A stretch of DNA of 64,000 nucleotides from Helichrysum umbraculigerum (GCA_949592205.1 CATIUR010000003.1:87396501-87460500), one strand, 5' to 3'. Shown: positions 29,554-43,090, counted from the first letter of the stretch. Notes: generated by a model from the sequence alone, not told the origin. Translations and numbers: made by a program.

Positions 29554-31655
29554 GAATGTGTTTACTATGACTATGGCAATGTTATTTAACGAATAGTAAT
29601 GAGGGATAGGGCTACTAGTTGTGATGACTAATTCCAGTGGGATCGAGTTCTCGGAAACTTAACTGATATAAAGTATTGTGCCTACGGCCTTTCCTCGGCT
29701 TCCACGTATTTATACTTCACTAGAGGTGATTCCAACGCTATACCGGATACTGGGACGTTTTACAGCTTTTCCGTTATACCAATTAGGGTTCCATATTACT
29801 CTACTGGACGTTTCCTATATTTCTCAATGAGCTATAACTATGATCCTATTAAGTACCTAACGTAGAGTTGTCCGCAATCAGATACAAAATATGTCACATG
29901 GATAACAGTTATAGAGTGTACAGTACACTGGATGTTCTCCCAAATGTACAGACCAATTCAACTGACAACTATCCTCGAGTCCAGGTTCCCAATCTCAGAC
30001 ATCAGAGATGTCTGTATCATGGCATGAATTGTTCAGTGAACAAGAACATGAACAGGGATTTACTCGCGGAACCGGTTGGGAAAGTCTGTCTAACGATCAG
30101 TTGAATTGTTCATCATTAATCATATAAATCACCACAACAATTGCATACATGTTAATCTATCTGTATTGAATATAAATCATTCATGAAAACCTAATCATTC
30201 AATCAACGATAGTGGATATATCTAGCATACAGTACCTAAGCAACAATCAAACAAGAACATGCAATAGAACGGTATACTAGTATCATATCAGTTGACCTAA
30301 AGATTAAATCATGCATATCCCGGAAGTTGTCCCAAAGATATACAACAAACAAACATGAACCTAATCTATCTCTACTCTTATGCTTTGTGTCTCTCGGATA
30401 TGTTTCAATCAAGAGAACAGTAGCCATGTTGAGTTCATTAATCATCATACACAGAATAGTTGGAATTCCTACTTCTAGTAATTGGCCAGGTTCTAGGGAG
30501 GAGGATTCAAACCACAACATAAGTTGGATAGATAAACGGACAGAGGTTCAGCTTATAAGTTCACAAACAGTTTATATTCATACAGGCAGAGTAACAGCAT
30601 GGTAATTAAATCATAACTATTCTAACATTGCATATATCACAACAAACACAGATTTGTCTAGCCTAGCATAATTCTAGCATTCATTCCTAAGCATGCATAA
30701 TAAGATAACATGGTTATAAGAATAAATATGAGAGATTGTATTAAACCTGAATAGAAGAGTAATACAGACAAATCTTCACAAATCTGAAGTCTTGGAGTAT
30801 CTCAGTTCAAAAGCTAAATAAAACTCCTACGCTAACTATGCCCTACTAGCTTATTTTCTAGAAAGAGAAATAAACTAGAGAGAGAAAGAAATCTAGAGAG
30901 AGAGAGAAATGAGAACATGAGGTGTGTTGAAATGGTGGAAATGAGGCTAGTATTTATAGGGAAAGAGTAGGAGGTGATGTTCAAGTCTTTAAGCACAAGA
31001 AACAACCCATAAAACACAAACGGGGGGTAGCAAGCACTAGGGGGTCAAATGGCCCCAAGGTACCAATTACCAAGGCAAAAGAGGACCCAAACGGCACCAC
31101 AAGCTCCATATACGGCCCTATAAGTGCCGTGTATGGCACCAGGGGGTGGTTGGTTTCGGCCTTTGTTCACTCCTTTCGTTGCTTGTTTCGCACGTATCTT
31201 CTTCGTTTTAAGCCCGATTTGCTTGATTCTTGCACTGTTGGATTCGTTTTTCCGTTAAGCTTCTAATGAAATCAATCTTGCCAAATTTGGAGTTGTAAAT
31301 CTTTTGCGTGTTCCAGATGACGATGGGTTAGCTTCCAGACTGCACATCTTCTCCGTCTTTCGTCCGTTTTGCTTGATTCTTTCACCTCCGGTCTTGTATT
31401 TTCCTATGGAATCATAAAATATGAATTAAGATTTGTTTCTATAAGAAAATCAAGAAGGGAATTTTTAAGGTGATTGAATTTGCCTCGATTTACGTGTTAT
31501 TTGGACATTTTTACCGATTTATGTTGCAACGTCTATATTTAGACTACCTTGGTGATTTTTAGTGAAAAATGATTATTTTGAAATGTTTTCACCGAAGAAT
31601 AGCCTAAAAAGTGTAGAAATATGTACGTAAAAACATGACTTTTTGCGTTACATCA
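29554..31655 (-). repeat. Older LTR of the element D family
   Basis: This minus-strand LTR starts TGATGTAACG at 31655. It shares with element D the AAAAAGTCATG opening, the CTTTCACCTCCGG/ATGGAATCATAAAATATG stretch (about 31385-31430), a TATA box (30951-30960) and the CT-rich leader, but is clearly more diverged. Element D begins right at its interior (29553/29554), so D appears to have inserted into this older copy. The GAATG at 29554-29558 would be D's target duplicate; its partner is outside the window. No coding sequence is seen. Confidence 0.7.
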
Positions 31656-32428
31656 GTGCCGAATACGGGTGTTTTAGTGTCGAACTAGGAAGGGAGGTGC
31701 CGTATTTTAGTGCAAAATCGTGGTTTCAAGTGTCAAGTTTAGATCCAAGCTTTGGTGGACCAAAATGTCTATAAATACCAACCTTCACCTCCTCATTTCA
31801 ATCATCTCTCTAACACACCATTAATCACTCAACACACACACACAGTTTCTCTCACTACTCTCTGTCTCTCTCTCTCTAGATCAGCTAATCAGTTTTAGGT
31901 TAGTAATTAGTTTGTTCTCCGTTTATACTTAACGGGACTAAAGGAGGGGCAATTTTGTAATATCGGTTGGAGATTCTTGAGGGGGTGCTTTTGTAATATT
32001 CGGAGTTCCGCTCTTTGATATCTTTCGGCTTATATTCAAACTACGCATTTATTACGGTTACATCTTTCCTTATCTATTATGATGCATGCCATTGTTATTA
32101 TGCTAGATTTAGGATATGTTACCATGATTAATGAGTAGTTAGCTTTTGTGCTTTTTGTGATGTAGTTAGCCATTATAATGGGGAATTATGTTACTTTAAT
32201 CTTTAATTGAAAACCTGGTGTTCTGTTTAACTTTTCATCTATGATTTTTAAACCATATCCAAACTAACGTATTTCCCCCAATAAACGTGGTTAAAACTCT
32301 ATAAGACAAGGAGTCGCGAACCTTAGTCTGAGAGTAATTAATTATCTATGTTCTCAATGCATGGTCTGATTTTGTAGCCTTTGAACCTTATGAATCGAGT
32401 ATGCCGACCAATGCTTGATAAGTCCGTA
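31656..32428 (+). repeat. Plus-strand LTR fragment of the same family
   Basis: It begins abruptly at GTGCCGAATACGGG, which corresponds to an internal point of LTR D. It carries a TATA box (CTATAAATACC at 31769-31779), CA and CT simple repeats at about 31836-31885 and a segment matching LTR D's TTTAGGATA(C/T)(A/G)TTACCATGATTA region at about 32107. It is head-to-head with the older LTR to its left and ends where chromovirus pol begins near 32429. Confidence 0.65.
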
Positions 32429-34394
32429 ATTAATTTCCTCAATGATATTTTTATTTATTCCAAATATGTGGTTGAACACGAGTTTCATCTAAGACAAGTG
32501 TAACAAATGTTGCGGCTTGAAAAGCTTTTTGCTAAGTTCTCGAAATGTGGATTTTGGCTTCGTGAAGTTAAATTTCTTGGACATGTGGTAAATGACCAAG
32601 GTATTAAATTTGATCCGGCTAAAGTCGAGCTTAGAAGTTTTCTTAATTTGGCAGGTTATTATCGATGTTTCATTCAGGATTCTCAAAAATTGCTAATCTC
32701 ATTACAAAACTTACTCGTAAGAATATTAAATTCGAGTGGGGTGATCAACATGATCAAGCCTTTCAAATTCTTACAGAAAAACTTAGCCAAACACCTATCC
32801 TAGTACTTCTCGAGGGTATTGAGGACATGGTGACTTATTATGATGCTTCACATAATGGCTTAAGTTGTGTGCTGAGCACTGTGGCAAGTTCATTGCTTAC
32901 GCTTCTAGGCAACTAAAAGACCATGAAAAAGGATACCCAACACATGACTTGGAGTTGGCAGCGGTTGTTTTTGCTCTTAAAATCTGGAGACATAATCTTT
33001 ATGGCATTAAATCTACAATCTATACTGATCTTAAGAGTCTTAAATACTTCTTTGATCAACAAGATCTTAACGTTGGCTTGAGTGAAGGATTATGATTGTG
33101 AAATCCTCTATCACCAAAGGAAAGCAAATGTGGTGGCGGATGCACTTAGCAAAAAGGTGACTCATCATACATTAACGGTTAAATCTCTTCGAATTACGGT
33201 TACTCCAAGTTTACTTGAGCAAATTAAAGAAGTGCAACAATGAGCATCACAAAAAGGTGATGTAAATGTGAAGCATATTAAGGGTCAAGTTCATAATCTT
33301 AATTATTCGCGTGGGTTAAAACCCTGTTATGGCATAATTTGGAAACCAAACTCGGTGTAGCTTAAGAAGTTGTTACTCGATGAGGCGCACAAATATAAAT
33401 ATTCTATTCATCCCGGTGCCACCAAGGTGTACCATGACTTAAAATCAGACTATTAGTGGCAAGGTATGAAGAGGGAGATTGTTAAATATGTGGAGCAATG
33501 TTTAACTTGTTTAGAGGTGAACGAGGAACATCAGATGCCATACGGAAAAATTCAGCCTTTGGATATACTCTTTTGGAAATAGGAGCAAATAACTATGGAT
33601 CTTATCACCAAATTACCAAGAACTCAGCGACATCATGATGCAATTTGGGTGATAGTTGATCGGTTAACAGAAAGTGCTATGTTTCTGCCAATTAAAGAGA
33701 CTAGTGTTAGAAGACTTATATATGCATGAGGTGGTGGAAAGACATGGAGTGTCGGTATCCATTGTCTCTATAGAGATAGTAGATTTACATCGAGGTTTAG
33801 GTCGAAATTTCTTGAAGATAGGGTACTCGTCTTAATTTGACTATTGCATATCATCAACAAACCGATGGTCAAAGTGAGTAGACAATTTAAAATTTGGAGG
33901 AGATGTTGAGAGCGTGTGCCATTGACTTTGGTGGTAGTTGGGATACACACTTACCACTAGCTGAGTTAACAGTTACCACGTGAGTATAGGGATTCCACCC
34001 TATGAAATGCTATATGGGAGGAAGTGTAGAACTCCAATTTGTTGCGGGTGAGATCGGTCAACGAGAATTGGCCAGTACGGATGTTGTTCAGAAAACTACA
34101 GAGAAAATAAATCAAATCCGTGAAAGGCTAAAAGAGGCGCAAGATAGATAAAAATTTTATGCGGACAAGAGAAGACGCCCGATAGATAAAAGTGAATGAT
34201 AAGTTGAGCTATATTAAAGAACCGATTATGATTCTTGATGAGAAGGTTAAGAGGTTAAGAAACAAAGAGATTAGATTGTTGAAAGTGAAATGGAAACATT
34301 GTAAGGGGTCTGATTTTACATGGGAACTTGAGGAGGAGATCATTCGTTATTACCCGGCACTGTACCAAACGTGGATTGTGATGACACAATCCTA
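32429..34394 (+). pseudogene. Decayed chromovirus (Tekay-like) pol fragment
   Basis: Ty3/gypsy pol remnants in order: end of reverse transcriptase (FLNDIFIYSK, where the normal second-to-last catalytic D is now N, then FAKFSKCGFWL and FLGHVVNDQGIKFDP), RNase H (YASRQLKDHEKGYPTHDLE, YTDLKSLKYFFDQ), the integrase zinc module (HPGATKVYHDLK, CLTC), integrase core fragments (WEQITMDLITKLPRTQ, YHQQTDGQSE) and a C-terminal tail (DFTWELEEEIIRYYPALY) of the type found where chromoviruses carry a chromodomain. There are many stops and frameshifts; gag, protease and most of the reverse transcriptase are missing. It is non-functional. Confidence 0.88.
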
Positions 34395-34400
34395 ATAAGT

Positions 34401-34410
34401 GGGGAAGAGT
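34401..34410 (+). other. Polypurine tract of the chromovirus remnant
   Basis: GGGGAAGAGT stands immediately before the LTR start TGTAACACCC at 34411. Confidence 0.7.
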
Positions 34411-36968
34411 TGTAACACCCAAATAATTTGTAAGTTATTATTTATATTAAATATGTTATTGATAAACGCCAAAATGTACAAGATTGCAGTACTAATTACC
34501 CCTTTGTTCAGTAGATTTCTTATGCATTTGATGTGAATAAGATACTTATTTCGTTCATATTTGCATTTAGGAGTTTAATTGGAGCTTGGATTGAAAAGAA
34601 ACAGAGAACGAGCTAATCGTGAAGAAAAGAAGCTAAGAGAGTGGTTAAAAACCTCATTCGCCTCATTTTAACCGAAACTTTTACCACAAACCCTAAGTCG
34701 ACAAAAGTGAGTTCCAGAGGTATTTTGATGGCATTTTGGAGGCACGAGAGGGTTTGGATTGATGCCAATCGATTCTAATACGCGTGGTTCACGATTCGGT
34801 TTGCATATCACTTTCCGATTTCAATTCGAACATCGTCTATGTGTTTTGTTTGTATTCATGACTCTGATTTTGTATGATTGAGTCATGGATTAGACTTATT
34901 GTTAATTTTTTAGTTTAAAAACCTTGGATTATGATTATTTGATGGTTATAATTGTGTTTTGGATCAATTGTCTGATTGAAGATTGTTATGTTATCCGCGT
35001 TATTTATTGGTGATTGTTAGTTATTACTTAACGTGGTTAATAGTGTCATTGAGATTGAGTTCCTTTGATGTTATTGATTATTGATGATTATGAATTTAGG
35101 TTTATAGTCATTGCTAAATATATTGAGTTTGATAGGTTAAGAGAATAGTAACTAATTAATCTAAAATGAGCAAGCTAATAAGAGATTATTAGTAGTTATT
35201 GTTGAGTCATACCGCGAGGATCAATCATAACAAGTCATGAACACTTAATGCACAATCTAGGGAAAACCACGCAATAGAGCAACATTCTTGCGACGTCGGA
35301 TCGATGTTTAATGTGGGACTCTAGGTTGTAGATATTAGTTAACCAGAACAGGAGACTAATTTACATTTAACTTGGATTCTTTGATTAGTAACTAAGTTAA
35401 TATAAAAGAAATCACAATCAGACAGTCAAAACACATGAACCGGATAATCTGAATCTGAGCGGAAGAACCTAAGCAATTACATGTCTATCTCCAATTGTTT
35501 ATCTTTTACTCTTTACCTTGTTTTATGTTATTAGTTTAGTGAATTAGTTCATATTGAACGTTCGCACGGAACTAAAACGTACCCCCTATCTTACTGTTTT
35601 ATTAATAATTCCAAGTTAATTGAATAACATCGTTCCTGTGTTCGACCTGGACTTACCATAGCTATATTATTCCGATCGGGTATTCTTGTCTGGTTGTGTG
35701 ATAGTATTAATAAGGTATTTTCAGTTATAAATAATAAAACATGACGCTTTCACACAGCATCAGTTATTTAATTATATATACATATGTATTTGATGTTTAA
35801 TACAAAATAGTAAGTTTGGGTTAAAATTGTATATGAGAAATGAGTTTAGGGGGATAAGTATGTAAGTGATTAGATTGGAGGGGTTGAAAATGGTAAATGA
35901 GCTTACTTTAGGGTTAATAAAGTAAATATATTAAATTATATATTAAAATAAAAAATGAAAGTACACATAAAATTAAAAAGCGTGTTGTGTGTGAGGAGGG
36001 TGGCGACCAAGATGGAAAAAGAGAAGAAGAACAAAATTCACTTGAGTGTAAATTCTTGCCGATTTGAGACTCCTAAGCCCTAATTCATTAACATTGGGAT
36101 AAAAATCCCTTCTAATCATTTAATTTGATTGTTTAGATGATTTTGATATAAACCCCAGCGTTGAGAATTTTGGGAAAATGGGGGTAAATGAAGTAGGGAT
36201 GTTATATAATTGTTGTTGAGTAGTAAATAAACTTATTTTAATTTGATGATTTTGGGTGTAAAAGAGTTTAGTAGGAAAGTTATGAGTAATTGGTAATTTT
36301 ATATACATATATGTAGAGATTTTGATAAATTGAGATTGTATATTGTTGTGTTCTAAAGAGAATTTAACACTTAAAGTATATATGGGTGTATAGAGAAATA
36401 GTGTAAGTTGCCAGTTAGGGAAATTTTGGTGCAATGAGATATGATACTTAAATCCTTGATGAGGAGGTGTGTTAAAAATTATAATTTAGTTTAATTGAGC
36501 TGTGAGTAACACTTGTATATGTGTTAATATGCTTAGGTGATACAAGAGTTGGAAGTCTTGCGAAAGAGCTTAATAAACAATTTCAAAGTAAGTAATGGGG
36601 GGATTGAAATAAGATAATGACACTTTGATTACATGAGTAGCCAAGTGTGTATTATCTTGAGGGTTTGAATAAGATGGTGCCACTGAGATACAAGAGTATT
36701 CAATTGTGAATTTACTTGATAATTTGATGTGGACTCTTATGAGTCAAAATTGTTGAGATTAAGGATCCTTAATATGTGGTTGTATTTATTATTGTTGTAA
36801 TTGCATTCCCGTTACTTACTAATCAAATTGCTTATAAAATTATGTTGTTGATGTTGTAGGTGAACAAAGCGGGTCTAGGGGTGATTTGGGTAAGAAATCC
36901 ATGGGAGATTAATGGTTGACTTGCTACTCTTGGTAGAAAGTAATTACCATGCTAATCATTCTCTGGTA
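34411..36968 (+). repeat. 3' LTR of the chromovirus remnant, interrupted
   Basis: It starts TGTAACACCCAAATAATTTG after the polypurine tract, is split after 34459 by a solo LTR and resumes at 35763. Its right end is not clear: no GTTACA-type end is seen before the Helitron-type terminus at 36969, so 36968 is an outer limit. No open frames with recognisable domains are seen. Confidence 0.6.
34460..35762. mobile_element. Solo LTR (1303 bp) with TSD GTTAT
   Basis: It starts TGATAAACGCC and ends CACACAGCATCA, flanked by GTTAT at 34455-34459 and 35763-35767. The TG...CA ends and 5-bp duplication mark a solo LTR. Its TGAT start and GCATCA end resemble the Athila/Tat-like LTRs at the left of the window, but I could not place it in a family. 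It has no coding content. Confidence 0.82.
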
Positions 36969-36997
36969 CTAGAAATTTTGGCCCGTGCGATGCACAG
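36969..36997 (-). mobile_element. Helitron-type 3' terminus (minus strand)
   Basis: Read on the minus strand, a short hairpin (CTGTGC-ATC-GCACGG) is followed by about ten bases and CTAG, and the next base is T. A terminal hairpin shortly before a CTRR end inserted ahead of T is the Helitron 3' signature. The 5' end (TC after A) was not identified, so the element's extent to the right is unknown. Confidence 0.5.
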
Positions 36998-38808
36998 AGT
37001 TTGTAATTTTACGCTATTTGTTGCAAATATTAGTTAGATGACAAATTAAGTGATGAAAAATTGAAACATATCTACGTTTAGCTAATTAAAATTAAATTTT
37101 TTTATATTGTACAACTAAATTTTAACTTTTAGCTAATAAATATTAGAGATTTATGACTTAATCATCGTCTATGTCTTGTAAGTTGTAAGCGCGTTTGATA
37201 AACCTTTCAATAATTGAGTTTCTAGAAAACATAATCAACGATTACAAACTAAATCTCTTTAAAGAAAACCCACCTCATACTGTACCAAGGAGCACGAGTT
37301 AGTTTTTGACAGAGCTTTATCATATTCTTTGTGTTTTACCTCTCCAACACTTATGCCCAACTATCTTCCATATTGTCATGCATCTTAATATTGTATGCTT
37401 TATTTAATCTGAATAGTATATATTTATAACAAAGTAATACATAGATATATATTTTATTACATTTGAATGCACACAGATAATAGTAATGTTTTAACATGTT
37501 TGTACTATTAAACTAAAACAAAATTGTTCTAAATACCTATATACTATAGATGAAAAGTGATATAGTAAGTATTTCAAAAATCGGAAGTTCATATACCTTA
37601 ATACCCAGTAAAAATAGTTCAAATCAGAATATCATATATACTTTATAAAAGAATAAAAGAACTTCTCATACATACGCCACCCATTCTTATCTAATTTACG
37701 AAAGAAAAGTTACAATCCGATGATTGTATGTTTTTGAACGGTAAAAATATATATTGCATATAGTATAGAGGAACTATACTAAAAATTACATAGATGACCG
37801 ATGATGACATAACATAAAGGTATAATTACAAACACAGAAACTTGAAAGCTATATGTAAATCCAAATTAAAATAACTATATATCTCATTCCATATGGACGG
37901 GAGAAGAAGCAAATGCCAATTGGAGCTAGAGAACAATATATTTGGAGATTCAAAATGCCATATAGAGATCTCTTTGGCGGAATACGTTCCTGTGTGCACG
38001 AAACCTTGAACTTGCTACCGGCCGGTTATCCAACAAATACATGGGGAACTTCTGAATTCAAACCAAAACCCATACGATGATTGTAGTAGCCTTCTTAAAA
38101 TCTCAAAATCAAATACCCAATGTGAAATAATAAGGAAAACGGTCGGATCGATATAACCAAACCTTTAGATCCAGTAAAAACTCAACATGCAACTTATAAT
38201 TGTTCGATATGTTTCTCATAATACAATTGGAATCAAGTTTAAAACTCAACTAACTTTTAATTTACTTAATGAAGGAAAATGAAATGATATGATGGACTTT
38301 AAGTTTAATTACTTCATATCAAATTATATGTGGGAGTTTTTAAACGGGCCATGGTAGTTTAACCTTTAGTAAAATTCTTAAAGAAACTTGTTGTGTATTC
38401 CTTACAAGTTACAACAATTATGGAGGAGTGAATGCCAAATTTAATGGCTATTACGTAACCATATTGAATGGAAAACTCAACAGTTGGGAAACTCATTCCC
38501 AAGTTTATGAGGTGAGTTGCAAATCAATTGATTATTAGAGTTTCATATCAATTAATTTTAATTATTAATTAATGAATGGCTATGCTAGTGAGTCGTGAGC
38601 TTTTTTCTTTTGTAGGTGTTATCAGATGAAGGTAAAATATGGTGAAAAAGTTACATTGTCCATTAATCATTACCATTATGACAATATTAATTATACCAAG
38701 AACTCAAAATTTATAGGATTGTAGATTGATGGAAGCCCCCTTTAAAGATAAACATATTGAATATGGTTGTATATGCTTTTAATGAGTAATGTCACTTTTG
38801 GGTGTCAT
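36998..38808. other. AT-rich DNA, no gene seen
   Basis: 1.8 kb of AT-rich sequence with no frame longer than about 60 codons with recognisable content. Some or all may be the body of the Helitron ending at 36969. The TSD half CAT of the CACTA MITE lies at 38806-38808. Confidence 0.5.
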
Positions 38809-39088
38809 CACTACAAGAATCGAGACCATTAGCTACGATAAAAAACCGTCGCTAATGCCCCAGATATCGTCGCTAGTACCCTATTCCGACGATATATCAT
38901 CGCTAGATGAACGTCGCTAAAGCCTCGCATCTGTTTCTCTTTACCGAAGATTTTGGGGCCTTTAGCGACGATATGAGGGCAACATTGCGATTTTTGGGGG
39001 CCTTTAGCGACGACTTTTGGGGGCCTTTAGCGACGATTTGGGTCGTCGCTAATTCTTTTCGTCATTTTATCTCATTTTTCTTGTAGTG
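38809..39088. mobile_element. CACTA-type MITE (280 bp)
   Basis: It begins CACTACAAGAA and ends with the inverted TTCTTGTAGTG, and is flanked by the 3-bp duplication CAT (38806-38808 and 39089-39091). The 3-bp TSD and the CACTA ends define the CACTA (En/Spm) superfamily. The interior consists mainly of TTAGCGACGA/TCGTCGCTAA words in both orientations, a likely subterminal repeat array for transposase binding. Confidence 0.92.
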
Positions 39089-39091
39089 CAT

Positions 39092-39948
39092 GGAAATATA
39101 TCATTTTGTAGTGTTGTGGTGAAGATTGAACAATGGTTGTTTGTAAATACAAGTCACTCTAAAATGGCCAAATGTAGTTCCATATGTAATTTGATTTTAG
39201 TTGATATTTGGGTAAAATGACTATGTAGTTGTTGTTTTGGTATGTTATGATCTTTCGTATATGAATCAACATGTGTGAACGAGTAAAAATGTTGGATTGA
39301 ACAAGTCTTTGATCAAAAGTGTGTTTAGTCATTTTGGTTTTACAGTAGTTGGCGAAAATGGTTCAAGTGATTGTGCTAACAATGCATTTTGATGTCCAAA
39401 ATTTGCAGGGTGTATTTGCATGAAAAGCTGAGATTTTGTAATAACTCTGGGCTGCTACCCGGTGAGTACTTGTGGTACCCGGGTATGTACTTGGTGGGTA
39501 CTACCCCTGAAAACGGGTAACTCTTTTGTTAAATTGGACAGAGAAGTGGGTAAGAGTGGCTACCCGGCGGGTACCCCGCCAGTTTTGTAAATGTGTTGTT
39601 TAGAGTTCTAAATCAAATCTTTAACTGTCGTATCGAGTTGATATTTATGTAATCAATTCGTGGGACATTTTTGGGAGTATTTAAATGTTAAAAAAAATAT
39701 CGGGCCTTTCACTTATGTTCAAAGTTGAAATCGACATGAAGCTCATATCATTTGTGATGATCAAGTCAATTGAAAATTCGAATGTTTTACTCAATTTCAA
39801 TTTTCAAGATTTATGTTTCAAAAGGTTCAATATGTATTATCTCAAATGTATCACAATTGGGGATTTTCTTAATCTTCTATTCAATATATAATCTTGTTTT
39901 TCACCCAAAAACTTCTTAATCGTTTTAAGCATAAAAAATACGAGGTGG
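39092..39948. other. Intergenic, with a TACCCGG-rich patch
   Basis: No gene is recognisable. At 39455-39580 there is a patch with repeated TACCCGG/GGGTA words (for example CTACCCGGTGAG, TACCCGGGTATG, CTACCCGGCGGGTACC) within otherwise AT-rich DNA; its origin is unknown. A 68-codon frame at 39685-39891 has no recognisable features. Confidence 0.4.
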
Positions 39949-42364
39949 GTTCTTTAAAGAATGATATATATTTAAAGAATGAGAGAACCAATCACAATTG
40001 AGCATTCTATTTAGGTAAGGAGGGGTACATTGGTCATTCCATAACCATTTTAATAATAATACAATTAAATATAAAACAGATCACAGGTCAAAAAAAAAAA
40101 TCTCGTCCATTTCTTCCCCAAATTCTACATATTAGGGTTTCTATCAAATTCAACTTCAATCTACAAATTAAGATCCGATTCAAATGTGATTTGTGCCTGA
40201 AAACATACTCCGAATTGTATGATCATGATAAACAACACTCATCGTGATCAATTTGACCGAGATCATGAACGAATCCGAAAAACGCGATTTTTCAATGGAG
40301 AAGAAGCAACAACTTGCAAAGTGATTATCATGTAATTGAAACGCGATTCAAGCTATTAAACATCATGTGAATCGCGTGTTCTTCATTAAAACATTCATCA
40401 TTATCAATTTGATTTTTACGGGATCGATTTGGTAAAAAATACACAACCCACGTTAAATTTCAAGCAACAATACAGAAGTTTCTTAATTACAGGTAATCTC
40501 TGTTTCTTTATCAATATTTTTCTCATGTAATTGCTTTTACCATCGATTTTGGAAATGAAGATCAAGTTTATTGAATCATGAAGCTATATCACATGTTCTT
40601 CGATAGACATTTATAAAAAATTGTTTGGTTTCGATGATTGATGAAATGCATCTAATTTACTGAAAATTTGTATATGTATTTGTCGCACACCAAGTGCTCG
40701 ATGAAATGCATAGTTAGTTTGCTCATTAGATTTCCATGTAAATGTCATATGTGATTGATTGACAGTTGAAATTATTTCAATAATGAATGTGCACCATGAA
40801 GTTGATAGTGAAATCACGTGTGATACATTTAAATCCGAAAATAATCACATGTGATTTGCTATTTTTAAGCTATAAACAATATCATAAGAAGTATGTGATA
40901 TTGTTCATATATATGAAAAGGAGTAAATCACAGGTGATTTCATAGAAGAATTACATATGATAAATCACTATTTAAGTTATAAAAGTTTGTTGTGTAGATT
41001 AATGTTACATATTTACCGTATCACATGCGATTATTAGTTTGTTTCGCGGTAACGATAATAAATTCTGATGTATACACTAATCACATGTGAATTTTCTTGA
41101 AATTTACATGTATGATTTGTTCGTATGTTAGATGGCGGCTTGTAACAAAAAAGAAGTCAATTGAAGACATTTTGAAGCTGAAAATGAAAATGTGAAGATT
41201 ATGGAAAGATGAGCAATATATATAACAAAAAGGCTTGTAAAGCTCCAGAATCAATGATAGACACAAATGTGATTAATACTTGAACAACATTTTTATGGTT
41301 TTTTTTCATTTTCTTATGTAGTTTTTTTAGTGATTGTAATACTTGAATGGAATTTGATTAATGTTATTATTCATAATCACATATGTTTTGTGATACCTCC
41401 AGATACTATTATATGTGATTGCATTTATAGTTATGATCTGTAAGACTTACATATAAGACTACATGAAATTAAAAATCATATATATGTGATTGTACATTTT
41501 CAAATGTACATATAGGCTCGTATGTTTCTCAATTATGATATCATGGAAAGTGAATTACATATGATTATAGCCACAACTAAATGTGAATTCAAATGTACAT
41601 TAAAGATGGATGTACACAAACTATCAACTTCTGAAATAAAACTCATTAATTTGAACTATATCAATAACAATACATTTTAATATGCACAAACAATTCAGAT
41701 ATTAAAAAATAACAAACACTTGTAACATCCTAGAATCACATATGAATTGAAATATGATTACAACTATAATCATATGTGATTAAATACCAAATAATAATAT
41801 CTATTATCACATATGATTATAGTAGTAATCACATTTGTTTACAATAATCACACATGATAACAAATTCACACATAATTATAGTTGTAAGTGATTTAATTGT
41901 TGTGGTTCTATATGTACATCAAGCTATATATAGTAATAATCATGTGTGAATAAAAACATAAAAAATAATCACATGTGATTTAAACAACGAACAATAATAG
42001 CTGTAATCACATCTGATTATATAATTGTAAGGTTGAAATTGATAATTGATTAAAGCTAAAATTTACATATTATTAAAACATCAACAGGTAGTCATATGTG
42101 ATTAAGTACTAATTATTCAATTCTTGAACACCTCTATATTATAATGGAACCAAAATGTCAATTCGTAGGATCATATCACATGTGATTAAGTACTAGATAT
42201 TCGATTGCGCGCATTTCTAATCACATATGATTAAAACATGATCAAAAGGTAATCACAAGTGATTAAACAATAACCATCTAACATCTACGTGATTGTATTT
42301 GTAAATAGCATGTGATTATAGTAATAAATCACAAGTGATAAAAAAATATAATATCTGTTAAAAT

Positions 42365-42990
42365 CAATTTCAATTAAATCAACATTTCTGTTTAAATCAT
42401 ATGTGATGTTATGAAAAATCACGTGTGACTTATCTTACAAAAATCACCACATGTGACTTTGCCCTATAAAATCACACGCGACTTTTTCCTTATAAAAATC
42501 ACAAGTGATGTGATTTTGCCCTATGTATATCCCACAAAAGTCACATAACATGATTTAAAACAATTTTCAAATTAAATCAACATTTCTGTTTAAATCACAT
42601 GCAATGTTATGAAAAATCACATATAATGTTATGAAAAAATCACATGTGATTTATCTTACAAAAATCACCACATGTGACTTTGCCCTATAAAATCACCGTG
42701 ACTTTTTCCGTATAAAAATCACAAGTGATGTGATTTTGCCATATGTATATCCCACAAAGGTCACATAATATGATACAAAACAATTTTCAATTAAATTAGC
42801 ATTTCTGTTTAAATCACATGTGATGTTATGAAAAATCACATGTGATGTTATGAATAATCGTAAGTGATTTATCTTACAAAAATCACATGTGACTTTGCCC
42901 CATAAAATCACACGTGACTTTCGGCTACAAAAATTCACAAGTGATTTTGCCCTATATATATCCCACAAAAATCACATAATATGATATAAA
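42365..42990. repeat. Three tandem ~200-bp units rich in the palindrome
   Basis: Three imperfect units share the phrases CATTTCTGTTTAAATCA, GATGTTATGAAAAATCAC, TTTGCCCTAT and TATCCCACAAA. The CATTTCTG marks stand at about 42383, 42581 and 42800, giving periods of 198 and 219 bp. Each unit has 5-7 palindrome variants. Confidence 0.85.
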
Positions 42991-43090
42991 ACAATGTAAA
43001 AAATAAATGCTTCCAGAAAATTACCACTGTTGAGATTTCATATGACATTTATGTCAATTTACACAAAATTCATCATATACGAAAGTGATA

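Noticed and set aside
36120..36434. 104-codon minus-strand frame
   Set aside because: It lies within an AT-rich LTR, shows no domain, and its composition is that of random AT-rich sequence.
42693..42968. 91-codon minus-strand frame
   Set aside because: It is composed of the tandem palindrome units; the repeated peptide reflects the DNA repeats.
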